DNA of 64,000 nt from Epiperipatus broadwayi (GCA_028023455.1 JAQFVV010001076.1:52765-116764); one strand, 5' to 3'; positions 11,401-26,449 are shown, counted from the first letter of the stretch. Numbers and translations are program-made. The notes: a model not told the origin generated them from the sequence alone.

Positions 11401-12878
11401 TTAGATTTTCTGTTATGTGTTTGATTTATGGATATGTTTTAACAATTTTTTATTACCATAAAAATAATCAAATGATTTATTACTTCAGAGAAGTTTTCAA
11501 GAAATTTGAGCACCAGAAGGGCCAAACCATGTCCCATAAACTCCATGTTGGTCATTCTTTCACTGCAAAAACCATTCATGGTCTTCTTTGAACACACTTT
11601 TGAAATGAAAAATTTCTCCAAGATGACAGAAAGTTTTGAGAAATTTAAATTATGTAAGGGGGAAGTTAACAGAATACTCATGAAATGAGTGATCATTATT
11701 ATTTTTTAGGTTTTAATATTTTCCAAAATATAGATGTCAAGATATTATTGTCTTTTTAAGATTTGCATTCAATTTATTTGTTTTACTTTTTAATAGCAAT
11801 TTGCATCTAATTATTGAATTTTTTTATATTTATATAATATTAAATATATTGCCTTAATTATAAACTTCATAGTTTGTGTAGATTTTATTACTTTTAAGAT
11901 TATATATTAGACTACTGTACAGATAGACCTGCAAATTTAGTGCTGAAATAGATTTGATTGAAAAGATGTATTTATATCCCATCTTCCATTCATTTTATAG
12001 ATGTGATTTTTCTCAGTAATAAATAAAAATTGCTTTAAAATACATTGAAATTAGATTTTAAAAAAATAAATATTTTAAACATTTGGTTCAGGATATCACT
12101 TTATATGCATTGAAAAATAGAAAAGATAATTATTGAAGGCTTTAGAGATCTAAATTTTTTGGAAATTAAAAGAAAGAAATTAGAATTATGTGATTAAAAA
12201 TATAGAAATGATAACAAATGTAAGTGAATAAAAATTATTTATTGAGAAATTATAAGAAAAAATTGATTAGGTATGTATACTGAGACAAGGGAGTTATGAA
12301 AGATGTGTTAAAAGATATGTTGTACAATACAAGTTGAAAAAAGACAGAATATATGATAGAAAGATTTGATATGTGACAACTACTTTTGTTGAATAATTTG
12401 TAAGGATGATGATAATATCTAGTATAAATTATTCATTATAAATATGAGGCATTTTCAATAGTTTTACTAATATGTACTAAATAAATAATTAAACGATTAC
12501 TTGCTCAAGAAAACATGTAATGTTTGGGATTCAATAGTAATAGGTTAAGCTTTAATTCAGAAACTGTTAGTTTTCCCTTTTCCATTTTAAGCCTTAAATA
12601 ATTTTAAAGTTTTTTCCTAAAAATCATTTCATCTTTTGATATTTGAGTAACCACTTTTTAAATATGTAAATAAATTAAAGACAGTAGGATTACAGATTAT
12701 TTTTATTTTGAATATTATGTTTGCTTTTGATAAAGGTATTGGTCACTGAAATATGCCTTAAAGTAAGCATTAATATTTTCTAATGATCACTCTGTGTCTG
12801 AACAAGTATTAGTATTGCCTTTGATTTATATCATCTTACAGTAACCAAAATTAAAGAATAGAAAATAATTTATTCATC
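8401..12878. other. Unassigned AT-rich stretch
   Basis: Only low-complexity features were seen: a purine run at about 9147-9180 and a run of C at about 11003. A 105-codon frame at 9590-9907 (minus) and overlapping frames at 11370-11696 show no domain and background composition. Confidence 0.5.
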
Positions 12879-13068
<190 letters not shown>

Positions 13069-13662
13069 TTAAATAATATTTTTTATCTTTAATATTATGA
13101 AATACCAGTTTTAGTTGAAAACTGTCTATTTTTAAAATTATATATATATATTGTTTTCATTATTGATATAGTTTTTTACATATTATATTAACTGCAACTT
13201 TTGTTTCACCATTATTTCTAAACTTATAGGTAAAACAGATAAGATAAATTGATCAAATATTTTTATTTGTCTATCTTAATCATATTATAATGTTTAAAAT
13301 CAAAGTAAGAATGGGAATTGTTTTTAGGTTCTTGAGGAATTTCTTCAGCAATATTAGACATTTTAAAAAAAATAACCATCATCCAGCCTATACAGCTAAT
13401 GATTTGATATTTACTATTGGATTTCTAGCTATTATTATTGGAAAACAATGATGACAGAATAATAATAAGCTGGTCATAGGAGTTATGTTATTCAGAAAGT
13501 CAAGCAAAAATCCCAGTGCAGGCTACACCACTAATATTGGACATGTGAGACATGTTATGCTTTATGAATGCTAAGATAAAGGTCTCTATTTTTTTTAGTA
13601 AATTATATATATATATATAATTTATTTATTTTATTTTAGATAATGACACTTCATTAATTTTA

Positions 13663-13745
13663 TGTCCAGCATGGTTTGGACCAATGGTAGAATACTGGGC
13701 TGTCGAACTCAAGTCTATCATTACAGTTCAGTTGTGTCATTTCTG
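13663..13745 (+). mobile_element. tRNA-derived SINE-like head, degenerate
   Basis: The segment CCAATGGTAGAATACTGGGC resembles the A-box and D-arm region of a tRNA (TGG...CAATGGTAGA), followed by an anticodon-arm-like GGGCTGTCGAACTC. A decayed B-box is visible about 30 nt on (ACAGTTCAGTTGT). A T-rich run follows at 13753-13762. No target-site duplication was found. A pol III-derived SINE is the best reading. Confidence 0.45.
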
Positions 13746-16700
13746 GTGTGTGATTTTTTTTTGTGAATCTTCATGTGACCCCTGAGTAACAAATCATTAG
13801 TTTGTTTATTTATTAATTAATTTTAGGATCTCTGTCTTATTACAATCTCTATTGGCAAAAAAAGTATTTAACATTACTTCTTTCATGCTAAATTTAATGT
13901 ATATTTTCCTAATTACAATTAAGCATAATTGTAAACATAAAAGATAATATATATCCAATATTCAGAATGAGATGTGATGTTTTTCAATCTTGGGTTTTTA
14001 AAAAGCAATAATCATTTTTGTAAATAGTTTTATGAAATTATACTAATGCTGATGCTTTGTATTAACAATAACATATCTAAAACAATAAGGAGAAATGAAG
14101 ATAAAAAAGATAATATAATAAATCTTTTTAAGTTTCTTATTTTTTAAAACTTACATTAGCCTTTTTTATATGTAAGATAATTCACATATAATTGAAAATT
14201 TGTTTATAAAAAATACTTACAACATAATGAAAAAAATATTGTCTACTTTTCAATACCATCTCTGTTGCTTATAATAGAGCCCTGCCATTGCTTGGCAAAC
14301 GCTTTAAATGTACTTACAAAGAAAAATTATTTCTGCATTTAACTATATCAACTTTAGAAATGGCTTTTTTCACATTTAGAAATGTCATAAATTCATATAT
14401 TATTCCATATAAGTGATTTTGAGTAGTGACACAGTTGATGAAGCAATGAGACGAGAAGATAACATTCACTGTTTATATTCTGTGATTAGTTGTTGCCCTA
14501 TTTTATTTGGTAATTCACTAAACTAATGGAATTTAATTTTTTCATAATTTAAAATATTCTTCCTATGTAAACTACTATCAATGATTTCCATATCTAAAGT
14601 TTTCATTATTTACAATTTTAAAAAATAATAATATAAACAAAAATTAATAAAAAAAAGAATTTGTATAAATTCATTGTAATCGTTATAAAAAGATAAAAGT
14701 TGAAATTCAAGACTTTTATAATACATTAAGTACACTTTCGGCAGACCTCTGATAAAACCATACTTTTTAATTTTACATTATAAGTAAATAGCTGCAAAGA
14801 TTTACTCTCTCCTATTGCAAATCTTCTTTTAAAGCAACTCAAATTCTTTTGAAAATTTAAATAAACATTCATTTTACTTTTTATATTTTGTACATATATA
14901 TTTTGATGCTTTTTGTATATTTATAAATTTATTTCATCAATAATAATGTATTCAGGACCATTCTATGCTGGATTTCAGGGGGTGCAATGCAGCAGAACAC
15001 TTCAGGGATAACACAAATGACTCACTTTAATAAAAAAATTTAAATCAATAGATAAATCAAAAGAATAATTAAAGAAAAAATCAATGCTTCAATACTTGAT
15101 TTTGCTGATGTTAACTGATTGTTTTATTTTGTTATATGTGTTATTTATGTATAAGTATTGTTTTATCAATTGGATTAGGTCTATGATTATATGTCTATGC
15201 TGTTTTTGAGACAGATAACTTTATTGTATTTAGAGTTATTTCATCAGTACTTTTGTTATACATACATATGCAGTCAATATTATAATCTAATTAGCAAATG
15301 CCAGAAAAATTTACATTACAAACTTGTTGTAGAAAACTATGTAGTGACTGATTTATTAATTAAGCTTTTATTATTACAATTCCTTTTTCTAGAAGGGTAG
15401 CAAAAAATTGTACACCTATGCAGCACAACCCCACAGCATGGGTTTGAATATATTTATAGAATTTATTGCAAAATTTAATCCCTTATCACATAATTACTAC
15501 TTAAATTATTTGCAAATATAATAAAATAAAATATTAATTGATTTTTAAAAAAATATCTTGAAAAAAAAAAACAAACAAACAACAATTACCTTTCTGACTT
15601 TACTAACATGAAAATCTCTCAACTTGTTGATCTTCAATGTTTTAAAAAACGTTATAAAAATAAAATGTATTTTATATATGTTATTAAAAATATCATTAAA
15701 AATGAAACTATTTGAAATAAAATAATAGTGTTGGAAATAAATAGCTTACCTTTTGATTTTATGAACATAATATAAAATTCTTCACTGAATTGTGCAAAGA
15801 ACAGTTTCATTTAGAATTTTTACTATCAACTGATTATAACTGATATTTAGGAACAAAATAAAAACTAAATTATAAACTCATTGCAATTAATATGCAATTT
15901 TGTAATGCAATATTGTGGAACTCTAGAAGTTGTAGCACTACACTACTCTTACCTGTTTGTTACAAATTGAACAATTTAATGATTGGAGTACTGGTTTGGT
16001 TAACATTCACTAATATAATTTTATATCCTACTTATCTAATAATAAGAATAAAACACTAAGAAATAAACAAAATAGAAGAAAATAAGAAAAAATTGAACAA
16101 AATAAAATAAAATTTAAAAAAGAAGATAGTGATCTTTTTAACAAAGAATTATTAAATGAAAATGAAATTCATTGTACATTTTAGTGTATAATAAAAGATT
16201 TGTTGAATATCATTTGACTAAACAACATTCTAAATAATAAGTTTTATTTTTAATTAAAAACCATGAGTCACCGTTTAAATTATTTTTATTATTTTAATTA
16301 AATAGACCAAGTGATAACTATATAATTAATGAGGTAGATCATGCTATTTCAGTTTCAGTAATTTTATTAATAAAATCAATATTTGAGGAATACTATTATT
16401 TTGGATTAAAGTGTCCAAATGCAGTGATTAGTCCATATGCTTGCTATTGCCATGACTTGTGTTCAGTTTCAGAATGGAGTTTGTCTTAAATCTGTGGCTT
16501 TGAAATGATGGTTTTGCTTATAAAATTTATAACACATTGTTTTACAAACAAATATCTATTGGGCTCTGCACTGTTTTTTAACTCCCTGAATTAAACATTG
16601 ACTTCTGATCAAGATCATTTGTTCATGTGATGTGGATGGTTTATTGCTTGGAAGATTATATGATGTCAGGAAGTAGAAATGACAGATTAGAATTTTGATC

Positions 16701-16906
16701 CAAGGATCTTTAGTTCTTGAATCTATCACTATTTTCCTAGTGTGTGAATATATACACACATGTATGTATGTTTATGAATAGTGTGTAATTATGATAGCCT
16801 ATGTAAAATTATTATTTTCGTGAATGAAAGGATAAATAAACATATATTTTTTTCCATTAAAGTTTATAATAAAAGCTTTGTATTTTTTAATGTAATTAAC
16901 TTTTTA

Positions 16907-16910
<4 letters not shown>
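13746..16910. other. Unassigned AT-rich stretch
   Basis: No gene or element recognised. It contains homopolymer tracts and short TA runs. Confidence 0.5.

Positions 16911-16945
<35 letters not shown>
16911..16945. repeat. TA dinucleotide microsatellite
   Basis: Uninterrupted (TA)n of about 35 bp. From 16946 to 17262 nothing further is recognisable. Confidence 0.9.
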
Positions 16946-16948
<3 letters not shown>

Positions 16949-17262
16949 AATTTGACAAAAATTTGTTATAATATTTTTTGTCAGTTTTCATATAGTTTAG
17001 GAGAGAAATGGTAATCAGTAGTTCAATTTAAGACAAATGCTCCTCTACTTCTATTATGAAAATACATTTACATGAATATATTTATATTATCCTCCTATTA
17101 TACTTAATAAAAAATATTGATAATTATTACTTATTTTTTAAAAAAAATAATTTATTGGTTCAGAAAATATTGATTTTTATGATCCATTTATAATCTATTG
17201 TATCTGCATAATATAAATTGAAAACCCACAAACCTTATAGTTGAGACTTGAATATATATATA

Positions 17263-19640
17263 TATGATAAACAAAAATGCAGTTAAAAATCCTTCCGGCC
17301 CAGCGCCAGGTTTGTTTCAAACCGGTTCCTCCAACTTATCCCTTTCAGTCGTTTCAAGCTTGCATCCGGAAAGCGAAAGCGTCTGAATACAAACCTGAGC
17401 TTTTGAAACACTTCAGCTTGCAAGGATTTGCACGCTTCAAACCGCAGCAAACGGCCGGGCGCCGGCCCCCAAGAAGCCCAACAACAGCAAGAAAGACCCA
17501 ACTTATGATAAACAAAAGAAAACACCGTTAGCAGTTCCACCAAGACCAACAAGGGTTGTTTACAAAACGCAGATAGTTAGTATTCCTATCTCTAACTATA
17601 ATTCCACTTTCAGATCGATTTCAGCTATTGCACGTCGGAAAGACGGAATAAAGAAACAGATCTGAATACAAACCGAGCGTATGAAACATTTCTATTCAGC
17701 TGCAAGCGAATTTTAGACAAAGTCTTCAAACCAGCAAGCAAACCAGATAGCACGGGTCGATCTCAGTTCAGCATCACCACATAGTGAAGCCCTGCAACAA
17801 CATTGCAAGAAAGCCTCAAAGTACATTAGAAACAAAAGCAAGTTAAAAAATGCTAACGCATTTATGTCCACAGTGGCGTCCTACCAAGCTGCCAATCAAG
17901 CGTGTTTGTTTACATAAACGTCAGAGTAGTTAGTATTCACTATCTCTAACTATAATTCCACTTTCAGATCATGATTTCAAGCTATTTGCTATCGTCAGTG
18001 AAAGACAGGAATAAAGAAACTAGATCTGAATACAAACTCTGCGTTTTGAATTTCTATTCAGTTGGTAATTTTTTAGCCGTATCTCAAACCTACAAATAGT
18101 AGTCGTCTCAGTTCTATGAGTCTGCATCTATATCATTGCAAGAAAGCAAATACTTTATGATAAAAAAAGTTAAAAACAGTTTTTTCCTCCTCTTTAAAGT
18201 TTTTCCTTCTCTACTTTCCTTTTCTTTTCAGCTTTTGCTATGTCAGTAAAGCAGGAATAAAGAACTAGTCTAATACACTCTGGTTTATGAAATTTTTCTC
18301 ACTTTTTTTTTTCAACAAAAATACTACTTTCTCATAATCTATAACTATCTTAGAAAGATCAAAGTACTTAGATAAACAAAAAATAAAAATTTTTTACATC
18401 TCCAAGCATCAAGTGTTTTTTACAACAAGTATTAGTTTCCTATCTCTACAATTCCCTTTCAGATCTGTTTCAGTTTTTGTAGAAAGCAGAATAAAAACTA
18501 ATCAAACAAACTCAGTTTTAAAATTTTATTCATTAGGATTTTTTACATTCTCAACAAAAAATAGCTACATGGTCTGATCTCAGTTCAACACCATATAAAT
18601 CTCTCTATATCAAGAAAGTCAAAGGTACATTTATGATAAACAAAACAAGTTAAAAAACTCTACTGTTTTTGCCCATCTCCACCTCAAGGGTTTTTTTAAC
18701 GCGAGTATTAGTTTCACTATCTCTAACTATATTCCCTTCATCTATTTCACTTTTTTGTAGTAAAGAGATAAAAAACTAGATCGAATACAATCTAGCGTTA
18801 TGAAACATTTCTATTCAGTTGAGGGATTTTTAGACCTATCTCAAATCAAAAAAGATAGCTACATGGTTGTCTCAGTTCAGCCCATATAAGCTCTGCACTA
18901 TATCTTAGAAAGACTCAAAGGTACATTTATGTAAAAAAAATTAAAACTTCATGTTTTTGTCAGTGGTTACAGTCTTTTGTTTAAATCAGAGTTTAGTTTC
19001 CTATCTCTATTTTTTTAGATCTATTTAAGTATTTGTATGCAGTAAAGAAAATAAAAAATAGATCTGAATACAAACTTGAGGTTTTGAAATTTCTATTCAG
19101 TAGGTAATTTTTACAGTATCTCAACTAAAAATAGTACTGTTATCTTTAGAGATCTGATCTTTTGACCTCAAAGTAATTTATGTAAAAAAATTAAAAATTT
19201 AGCTGTTTTTGTCGTCGCTACACTCAATCAGGTGTTTTTTTAATAAAGTAAGTAGTTATATTCTATCTCTAACTATTCCTTTAGATATATTTAAGTATTT
19301 TATGTAGTGAAAGAAGAATAAAAAACTATCTAATAAATCTGAGGTTTATGAAAATTTCTATTCAGTTAAGCGTAATTTTTAGAATATTAAACATAAAATA
19401 GTATTTCTCATTTTATATCTGTATATCATTGAAGAAAGTCAAAGTTTTTGTAAAAAATATTAAAAATAGTAATCCTAAGATGAATCAAGGTTTTGTAAAG
19501 ATAGTATCTAAAATTCCTAATATGATTTCTTTGATAAAATAATATTAATCTGAGTTTAATTTTATTTTGGGTTTATTTTTTGTTTTTTTTTGTATTTAAA
19601 TTTTTTAAAATTTTATTAATTTTTCTTTATTCTGTTTTTG
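17263..19640 (+). repeat. Satellite-like tandem array, units eroding left to right
   Basis: A landmark resembling TATGATAAACAAAA recurs near 17263, 17503, 17812, 18153, 18362, 18631, 18928, 19175 and 19446. A second landmark, CTATCTCTAACTATAATTCC, recurs near 17586, 17940, 18440, 18716, 18993 and 19264, with a poorer copy near 18208. Other shared blocks are TTTCAGATC, AGATCTGAATACAAAC and TTTCTATTCAG. Units are about 210-355 bp. The leftmost units are GC-rich and long; those to the right lose bases and become AT-rich until the pattern dissolves near 19640. This gradient looks like consensus error in a collapsed satellite as much as true divergence. The open frames at 17277-17552 on both strands are part of the array and not genes. 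Confidence 0.7.
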
Positions 19641-19800
19641 GATAAAATACGAAATATGATTAAAGTAATTATAGTTAGGATTGAATATATTGTTTATTAA
19701 AAACTATCTATAGATATATATATATATATATATGTTGTTCTTTTTGATTAAATATAATCAAATATAAAGATGGTTAGTCTTTTTTTTAATATATATGTAT
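19641..19800. other. Spacer with short TA run
   Basis: AT-rich link between the satellite-like array and the next island, with a TA run at about 19711-19732. Confidence 0.5.
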
Positions 19801-22210
19801 TGTAACAGTAAGAATCATCCCTCCATGCAACAAAATCTAGAACATAGGCAAAATACACTAAATCTGATCGAATCTGCATACTGGGATCCAGAATCCGACC
19901 AACATTCAATCCTTTCACTTCTGCTCAATGATTTAATACCCTATGGATGACATTTCTCAACATACACAGACATTCAATTTAACCTCGGTCCGGCAGTCAC
20001 TCAGGGTAAAACAAAAGACTCGCAAATTAACTAATTCAGTACTGATTTGGTCAGATATACACATATAAGACTACGTGGTTAATTAAAATATCAATGATTG
20101 ATTATGAGATTTAATAGAATAATCTACCTATAGATATAATGAATTCACGGACAATAAAAATAGGAAAACGAGTTATAATTTTAAATATTATTAATTCAAT
20201 AAAACAATAACAAATAGTAAATCAAAATATACAAAATTATATGATGGGAATGTGAGATATTATGCTTGCAGGCATGATATAACTAATGAGAGTAATGTTA
20301 CCTATCTCATTATAAGTGTTTAATAAAGTATAGTGCGGTATTGGAGTTTATGCCTATATTGATATGCCAAATTTCTAGCTCTTTTGTAGTCTGCTAGATC
20401 ATATGGAACTTTATAGCCAAAGTTATATAACTAACTATGATAGTGCTCCTATGGTGTCTATCTATACAAAGTTAAATCGAGCATGCAATTAGGCTCAGAG
20501 ATATGCAGGTTAGTGTGTTAACCTAGATTAGGATATACTCTAATGCTAGATAAGCATTTACTATAAAATGAGAGAAAACTGGCTTATGATAGGTTTACCT
20601 ATATCCTCTATGGCACATATTAAAATATTAATTAAGCTAAAATGTGCGAATGGGTCATTATTCATGGGCTTCAGTCTCCAAAGACTCGGTTTGCCCTAAA
20701 ACCACTCAACTTGCTATGAATAGGAACATTAGTAGTTCAGGGAGTCAGATAAGCATTATGAATAATCTAGATCCTTGTGCCCTAGTTCTAAAAGTATGCT
20801 TGAACCTGAATTAAAGTGGATGAGTGTGGCCTCCACCAGCACTTCATCAAGAATCATGCAGCAAGCAGATAATTGTACATTGCGTACTTTGTAAGGACAC
20901 ATCTGCAACTTATACATATAGATAACGCAAATGTGTAAAATTATATTATTGTGCCTTAAAATTAGATAGCATCTATTTGCATATCTATACAATCCAGTTT
21001 TCAAATTTAGTATTTTAAATATACTATTTAGGGACTAAATTAATTAGTAACCTAGTTTAATATTATCACCTGCATCTCAACATATGTAAACATAAGGAGG
21101 ACAAAGCGTATTTGCGGGGTGATTAAGAATAAAACATTAAAATATGCTTTGAGAATATCTCTGTGGCTAGTTCCTATGATGTACGAGTTACATATATAAA
21201 TAGTTATAATTCATAACTAGAATTAAGCAAATTACAATTTTAACTAGATAACTGATTATTGTAATATTAATACCCAAAACTTAATCAGTAAAATAATAAT
21301 ATGATCTCGAAACAGCGATTGGGAAAGAAAAATAACAATTCAATTATTTAATATTTATTATAGCAAAGATTTGAAATTATCTTCACAGAGCGATATGCTA
21401 AAATTATATTTATAAATACTTGCGATTTCAAGTCATTTGGCATATTAAATACATATAATATTAAAATGATAAAATCATAGAATAAATTGAATAGACTTAA
21501 AAATAGGCATAAAAGACCACAGGAAATTATACATTTAAAATAGATTATTAGAATTTTACATTTTAAAAGAGAATTCGAGTTTTAGATTTTAAAAGATAAT
21601 TCAAGTTTTACAATCAGACAAGATTTGGCATTTAATAGTCTTCTTTTCAGATTTTAGTAAACGTGTTTGGGAAAGGCAGATTTAATAAATAACTAGCTTT
21701 TAAAAGAAAAACAAAAGTCACAGTTTATAAACAGAGCTCTGAGAGAAAATTTACCATTCAGTTGTTTTCATTGCAGTTAGTTTCTGGAGCACTTGGGAGG
21801 ATATTAAGTTGACAATTTGACAATGATTTAAAGTTAATAGAGATTTACCATGGGCTGCTTTGCGGGTGTATGGCATTATATTTTATTGGACCAAAGTTCT
21901 TCCATTTCCAGGCTAAGGGCCGAGAGGGTGAGTTATAGCCATTCTACTCGATCATTTTGAAGATGAAATGGGCATAGGCTCTGCTTACAACTCGCTTATT
22001 GTATATATCAATCTATCCTTGGTGACATCACTTTTAGTATTTATACTTATCAAACTCTGGCCACCTGTTAATTTTTATGAGCTTGTATGTAGCTGAAAAG
22101 TCCATTTATTTATTTTAGAAAAACATATTTAATAGTTACAACCAGTACAAAAACCCATTTATCTATTTTAGAAAAACATTTTTAATTATAACAAGTAATT
22201 TAGATTTTGT
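19801..22210. other. Compositionally distinct non-coding island beginning TGTAACAG
   Basis: From 19801 the sequence becomes less AT-biased and less repetitive than its flanks (for example CTCGGTCCGGCAGTCACTC, GCGTATTTGCGGGG and AAGGGCCGAGAGGGTGAG), returning to background after about 22100. A short direct duplication containing TATTTTAGAAAAACAT lies at about 22101-22190. The TGTAAC start directly after an AT tract resembles an LTR edge and is shared with the island at 40814. I found no matching GTTACA end with a target-site duplication and no coding domain. A solo LTR, a long non-autonomous element or a non-coding gene region are all possible. Confidence 0.3.
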
Positions 22211-25200
22211 TTTCCTGTGAATTTTGTTACTAACATTTTATATTTACCAAATCAAGTCTACGCTATTTTAGGACCAATGTGTTACCTACTTTAAGATCTG
22301 TTTGCCATTAACAAATAAAAGTTATTTGATAATTAGTATAAACTAATTTTATAATCATACATGTAGAATAACAGGAAATATACGTATGCAATTTCAATAA
22401 TACAACAATAAAGTTGGCTAAATAATTTAACTAAGATATTTCCTAAACTATACCAATAACATAACAATAATTTAAACTAAAATATTTCCCAAATTACAAA
22501 TAATTATAAAATGGATACATATCTGTAATATATATGTATACTATTAAATTACAGACATACCACTTGCATATATATATATATGTGATTCTGCATATATAAT
22601 AATTTAATGTTATTTAAATGGGTACTCTGAGAGGGTTTAAACCTGGCATATGGATAGATGTGTGGGTAAAATAAGTGAAATGGGCAGATGAATGAAACTG
22701 ACCATTTCAGTATATTATTGGCATTGTGGTAACATATTTCTAGCTACCTTTTTTATTTGGAAATTATATTAAATCGCATAAAAATTTCCAATATGGCTTT
22801 AGGTTGGTATATATTAAAAGACAATATATAGTTGCAACAAGTAAGAATAAAAATATTTATTTATTTATTATTGCAGGTTAAATTGCACCTGTAACTTATT
22901 AATCACTTTATAATGAATATTATAAGATAGTAATAACTTAAAAACGGTCTTATAAGTGTAATTTTATAATATTTAAACTTAATAAATTAACTCTTTTATA
23001 TTTATAAATACTTAACCATAAAGGTATTATTGATTTTTTCATTATAATAATTTAAAAAAAACAACAACAATTCCTATACTAACTAGAATTTGTAAAATTT
23101 ATAAATCTAATCAGTCTTAATTCTCTAAAGAATGATTTTTTTGATAAAAATTTGTTAATCCAAAATAAAACTTAATCTGTTAGAGCAGTAAAACTAAAAT
23201 AATCTTAGCTGTTATATCTTTTATTGAATTAAAATGTCATAAAAGAATTTTAAAATCAGATTAAGATTTAGAGAAAGTCCTAAATATTTAGATTATTTTC
23301 AAATAAAGAGTATTATTTAATTTTAGTACTATAAGTAATTTATTTTATGATTTAATTAAATATTGATTTAATTGTATTATAATGTAATTTTAGTTAGAAA
23401 ATCCTAACATTTAGCTAATTAAGAAGTTTGCTATTTTTAAATCAATCATTAACTATATATTTCAATTAATATTCTTAGGCAAAGAATTAAATATTATGTG
23501 TAAATTCATGCTTGAAAATTTATTCTTTAAAATACTTCCTTGATGGAAAGTTAAAATGTATCTACTTTTAAAAAAGATACAATAATAAAGTCATATTTTG
23601 AGATCTTATAAAAGAATATTTTAATAAATATTGTTGTTACTTTATTAATATAATAATTTTTATTTTATTAAACAATGTAAATCTTTAATGTATCTAATGA
23701 ATATATATATTTTTTACTTTAATAGATTTCAGTTTACTAAATAACATGTTAAATAATTTTTAAAAAAATGATATAACCATCAATTAATTATTTGTTTTAA
23801 TTAATGTCTAAACTATTGACTCTGGAAAATTCTAGAATATGTTAATTGTAGTTATTTTTAGAACTTTCCAACAGTTACAGAAAAAATCTAATCTTTTGTT
23901 AATTAGGTTATCTGGGATTAATATTTCAGTTATCAATCATATCAATCAATTTCTGTCACATGATTTACAGTATAAAAACTTAATTTTGTTAAACCAAACA
24001 TACCACCTTTCTACACTCCCATTTTCACACCTAATTTGTCTACAGTGCTTTCAAGTTTAACTTTTTAAAATTAATTGTTATTTGTTAAGAAAAGTATGCA
24101 TTGTTAAGCAATAAATATCTACTCAGGTATTTTTTTATGATTGAAAAATTTTCAATACATTAAACTTTTGTAAGATTGCATTATGGAGAATTCTGCAGCA
24201 TATATTTCTGGAAGTAAATTGTTTTGAAAATTTATCACAACAATTTAATTTAATCAAAGGTATTATTTCTGTATTGTAAATTTTTTTTATTAAATTCAAT
24301 ATTTTTATTATATTCAAACTTCATCTTAAAAAGGATAATGTCTAAGTTATATGCTAGAACTTTTAAGATATTTTATATTACTATTAAAAAGATTTTAATT
24401 TCTTTTTTTAAAATAGTTTTATGAAACAAATCTTTTTAAATAATATTGAACATTTTATCATTTTTCAAGTGTTTTTCTTTTGGTACAATTTCATTTTATG
24501 TGGTATTTGAACTATTTAACTAAAATTGTAGTACCTTTTAATTGATGAAGGAATTTGAAAATGTTAATTGTTAATGAGTGAACATTTATTAATAATCATT
24601 AAGGGACTCTTTTTTATATGTTTGATGGATGATTATTTTAAAATATTAGTGTCTTAAAATTACTTTAAAGGAAGGAAACATTTGTTTCATCATTAATAAA
24701 TGTGAATACATGCTATATTATAAGAAGGGTATATCTATTTGCTACAAAATAGTTTAATAATGAAAATACATTATTTATGCATTTATTATATTTTAAAGAA
24801 ACTTTTGTTACTGTATGCTATAATAGAATATATCTGTGTATTCAAAATAAAATTATTTTTAAAAAGAAAATAAAATCCATCTTTGATTTCATACATAAAA
24901 GTCTTATATTTGTTCAGTATGTTTGACTATTGTTATTTTAAAAGCCTTGTTTTAAAGAAGATATGAAATTCATTTATTATTGCTAATTTCAACAAGAATT
25001 TCATCTTATTCATTACATGTATTATGAATGATATCTTTATAAAATGATTATTACTTCACATTAGTTTAAAAAAAAAGAAATACATTTTCAATATGTTCAC
25101 ACCAAGTTCTCAAATATGTTTGCTCTTCAAAAGTTCATTTTAATTAATTACTATGCTCTATTTAGTCTTGAGAAATATTTATTAAAATGCTCCTTATCTT

Positions 25201-25950
25201 TCCATGCTACATTTCAGAATAATTACTCTTCACCGTAGTCATCAGTAGATGATAAACTGTGCTCTTTAAGAGAAATTCTTATTTCATTTATCCAATATAC
25301 TAATTGAAATGTGTAATGTTCATTACTTTGTTATTCCACATACTATTATGAATTATGCTATGTTTCGAATGTTTGTTATTCTACTTATTTAGTTTATATT
25401 AATTCAGTCAAAAATAGCTGTAGTATTATTTGTGAAGTCTTTACTTACTTCATATTTTTCAATTGCTGTGTGTTAATTTAATCTTTAATGTTACTTGGAT
25501 AGCCTGGAAAGTATACAGAATATTCAAAATTCTTTTATTGACTTTTCCTAGTATAATAGTATAAACATTCTAATATTTATTTTATTTTGTATGTCATATA
25601 TTCATTGCTACGTTTCTCTGTACAGTTTTTATGTATAAATTTAACAAATATTTGATTTTTGCAGTATGCAAAAAAAATCAATACAGCTTTCTACTCTATT
25701 GGCATCTATGGTAAACTTGAACAATTAATGATTACCATAAAAATAATGTTATTTAAAATTTATCCTTTATAACTAGAAATAAACTGATATTACTAAAATA
25801 TGTATTTACTTAGCCATTGTCAGATCTATATAACCATTCAGAAAGTTTGTGGGATCAATAGTTTAAAGTATTTTGAATTTCAGGTTTTTATTTTGAATAA
25901 TAAAATGAATTAAAGATGATTGCTAAATCTCTAACCTATTTCTTCCAACT
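22211..25950. other. Unassigned AT-rich stretch
   Basis: No gene, RNA or element could be assigned. Short frames have background composition. Confidence 0.5.
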
Positions 25951-26005
25951 TGGAATCCTAAGCCTCATTGATTAATGCAATGCCAGAAATTGGTCTAGGG
26001 ATGAG
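25951..26005 (+). repeat. Fossil of the hammerhead repeat family
   Basis: The order of elements fits a hammerhead: CCTCATTGATTA, then a loop, then GCCAGAAATTGGTCTAGGG. Compared with CTGATGA...GAAAC-GGTC-TGGG it has two core changes and a partly lost stem I. It is short and isolated, and probably a remnant. Confidence 0.4.
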
Positions 26006-26323
26006 AATTTAAAAGTTTTAATTGTTGATTGCTCAATATTACTAGAGACTACAGTAGATATATTTTTTTGTGTTAGACTTAATATTAGCTATTAATAATT
26101 AACTATATTGCATTATCTTAAATGATGATATGTTTTGATTTATGGATTTTCCATGATGTAGAAAGTTCTTTAAATTGATTTGTTTTTAAGGTCATTCTTT
26201 AAGATATTTTTTTTCAAATAGCTACACTAAAGTTAAACAGTTACTTATGATTAATAATACTCAATAAGAATTGTGTAGCTACTATTTACTGGAGGAGAAA
26301 AATTAAATGATGAGAATTTTCTG

Positions 26324-26325
<2 letters not shown>

Positions 26326-26387
<62 letters not shown>
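26326..26387. repeat. TA dinucleotide microsatellite
   Basis: Pure (TA)n of about 62 bp. The minus-strand open frame across it is an Ile-Tyr repeat translation. Confidence 0.95.
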
Positions 26388-26389
<2 letters not shown>

Positions 26390-26449
26390 GTTTTTGTTTT
26401 TGAGAATTTATTAGAAGTTTGAGCACTACTGAAACTGCAATCCAAGAAC

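Noticed and set aside
16781-17014. 77-codon frame with Tyr-Ile repeats
   Set aside because: Runs through a TA microsatellite; the same applies to the minus-strand frame at 26251-26445.
17277-17552. Overlapping open frames on both strands (84 and 89 codons)
   Set aside because: They lie inside the first satellite unit, have no domain, and overlap each other on opposite strands.
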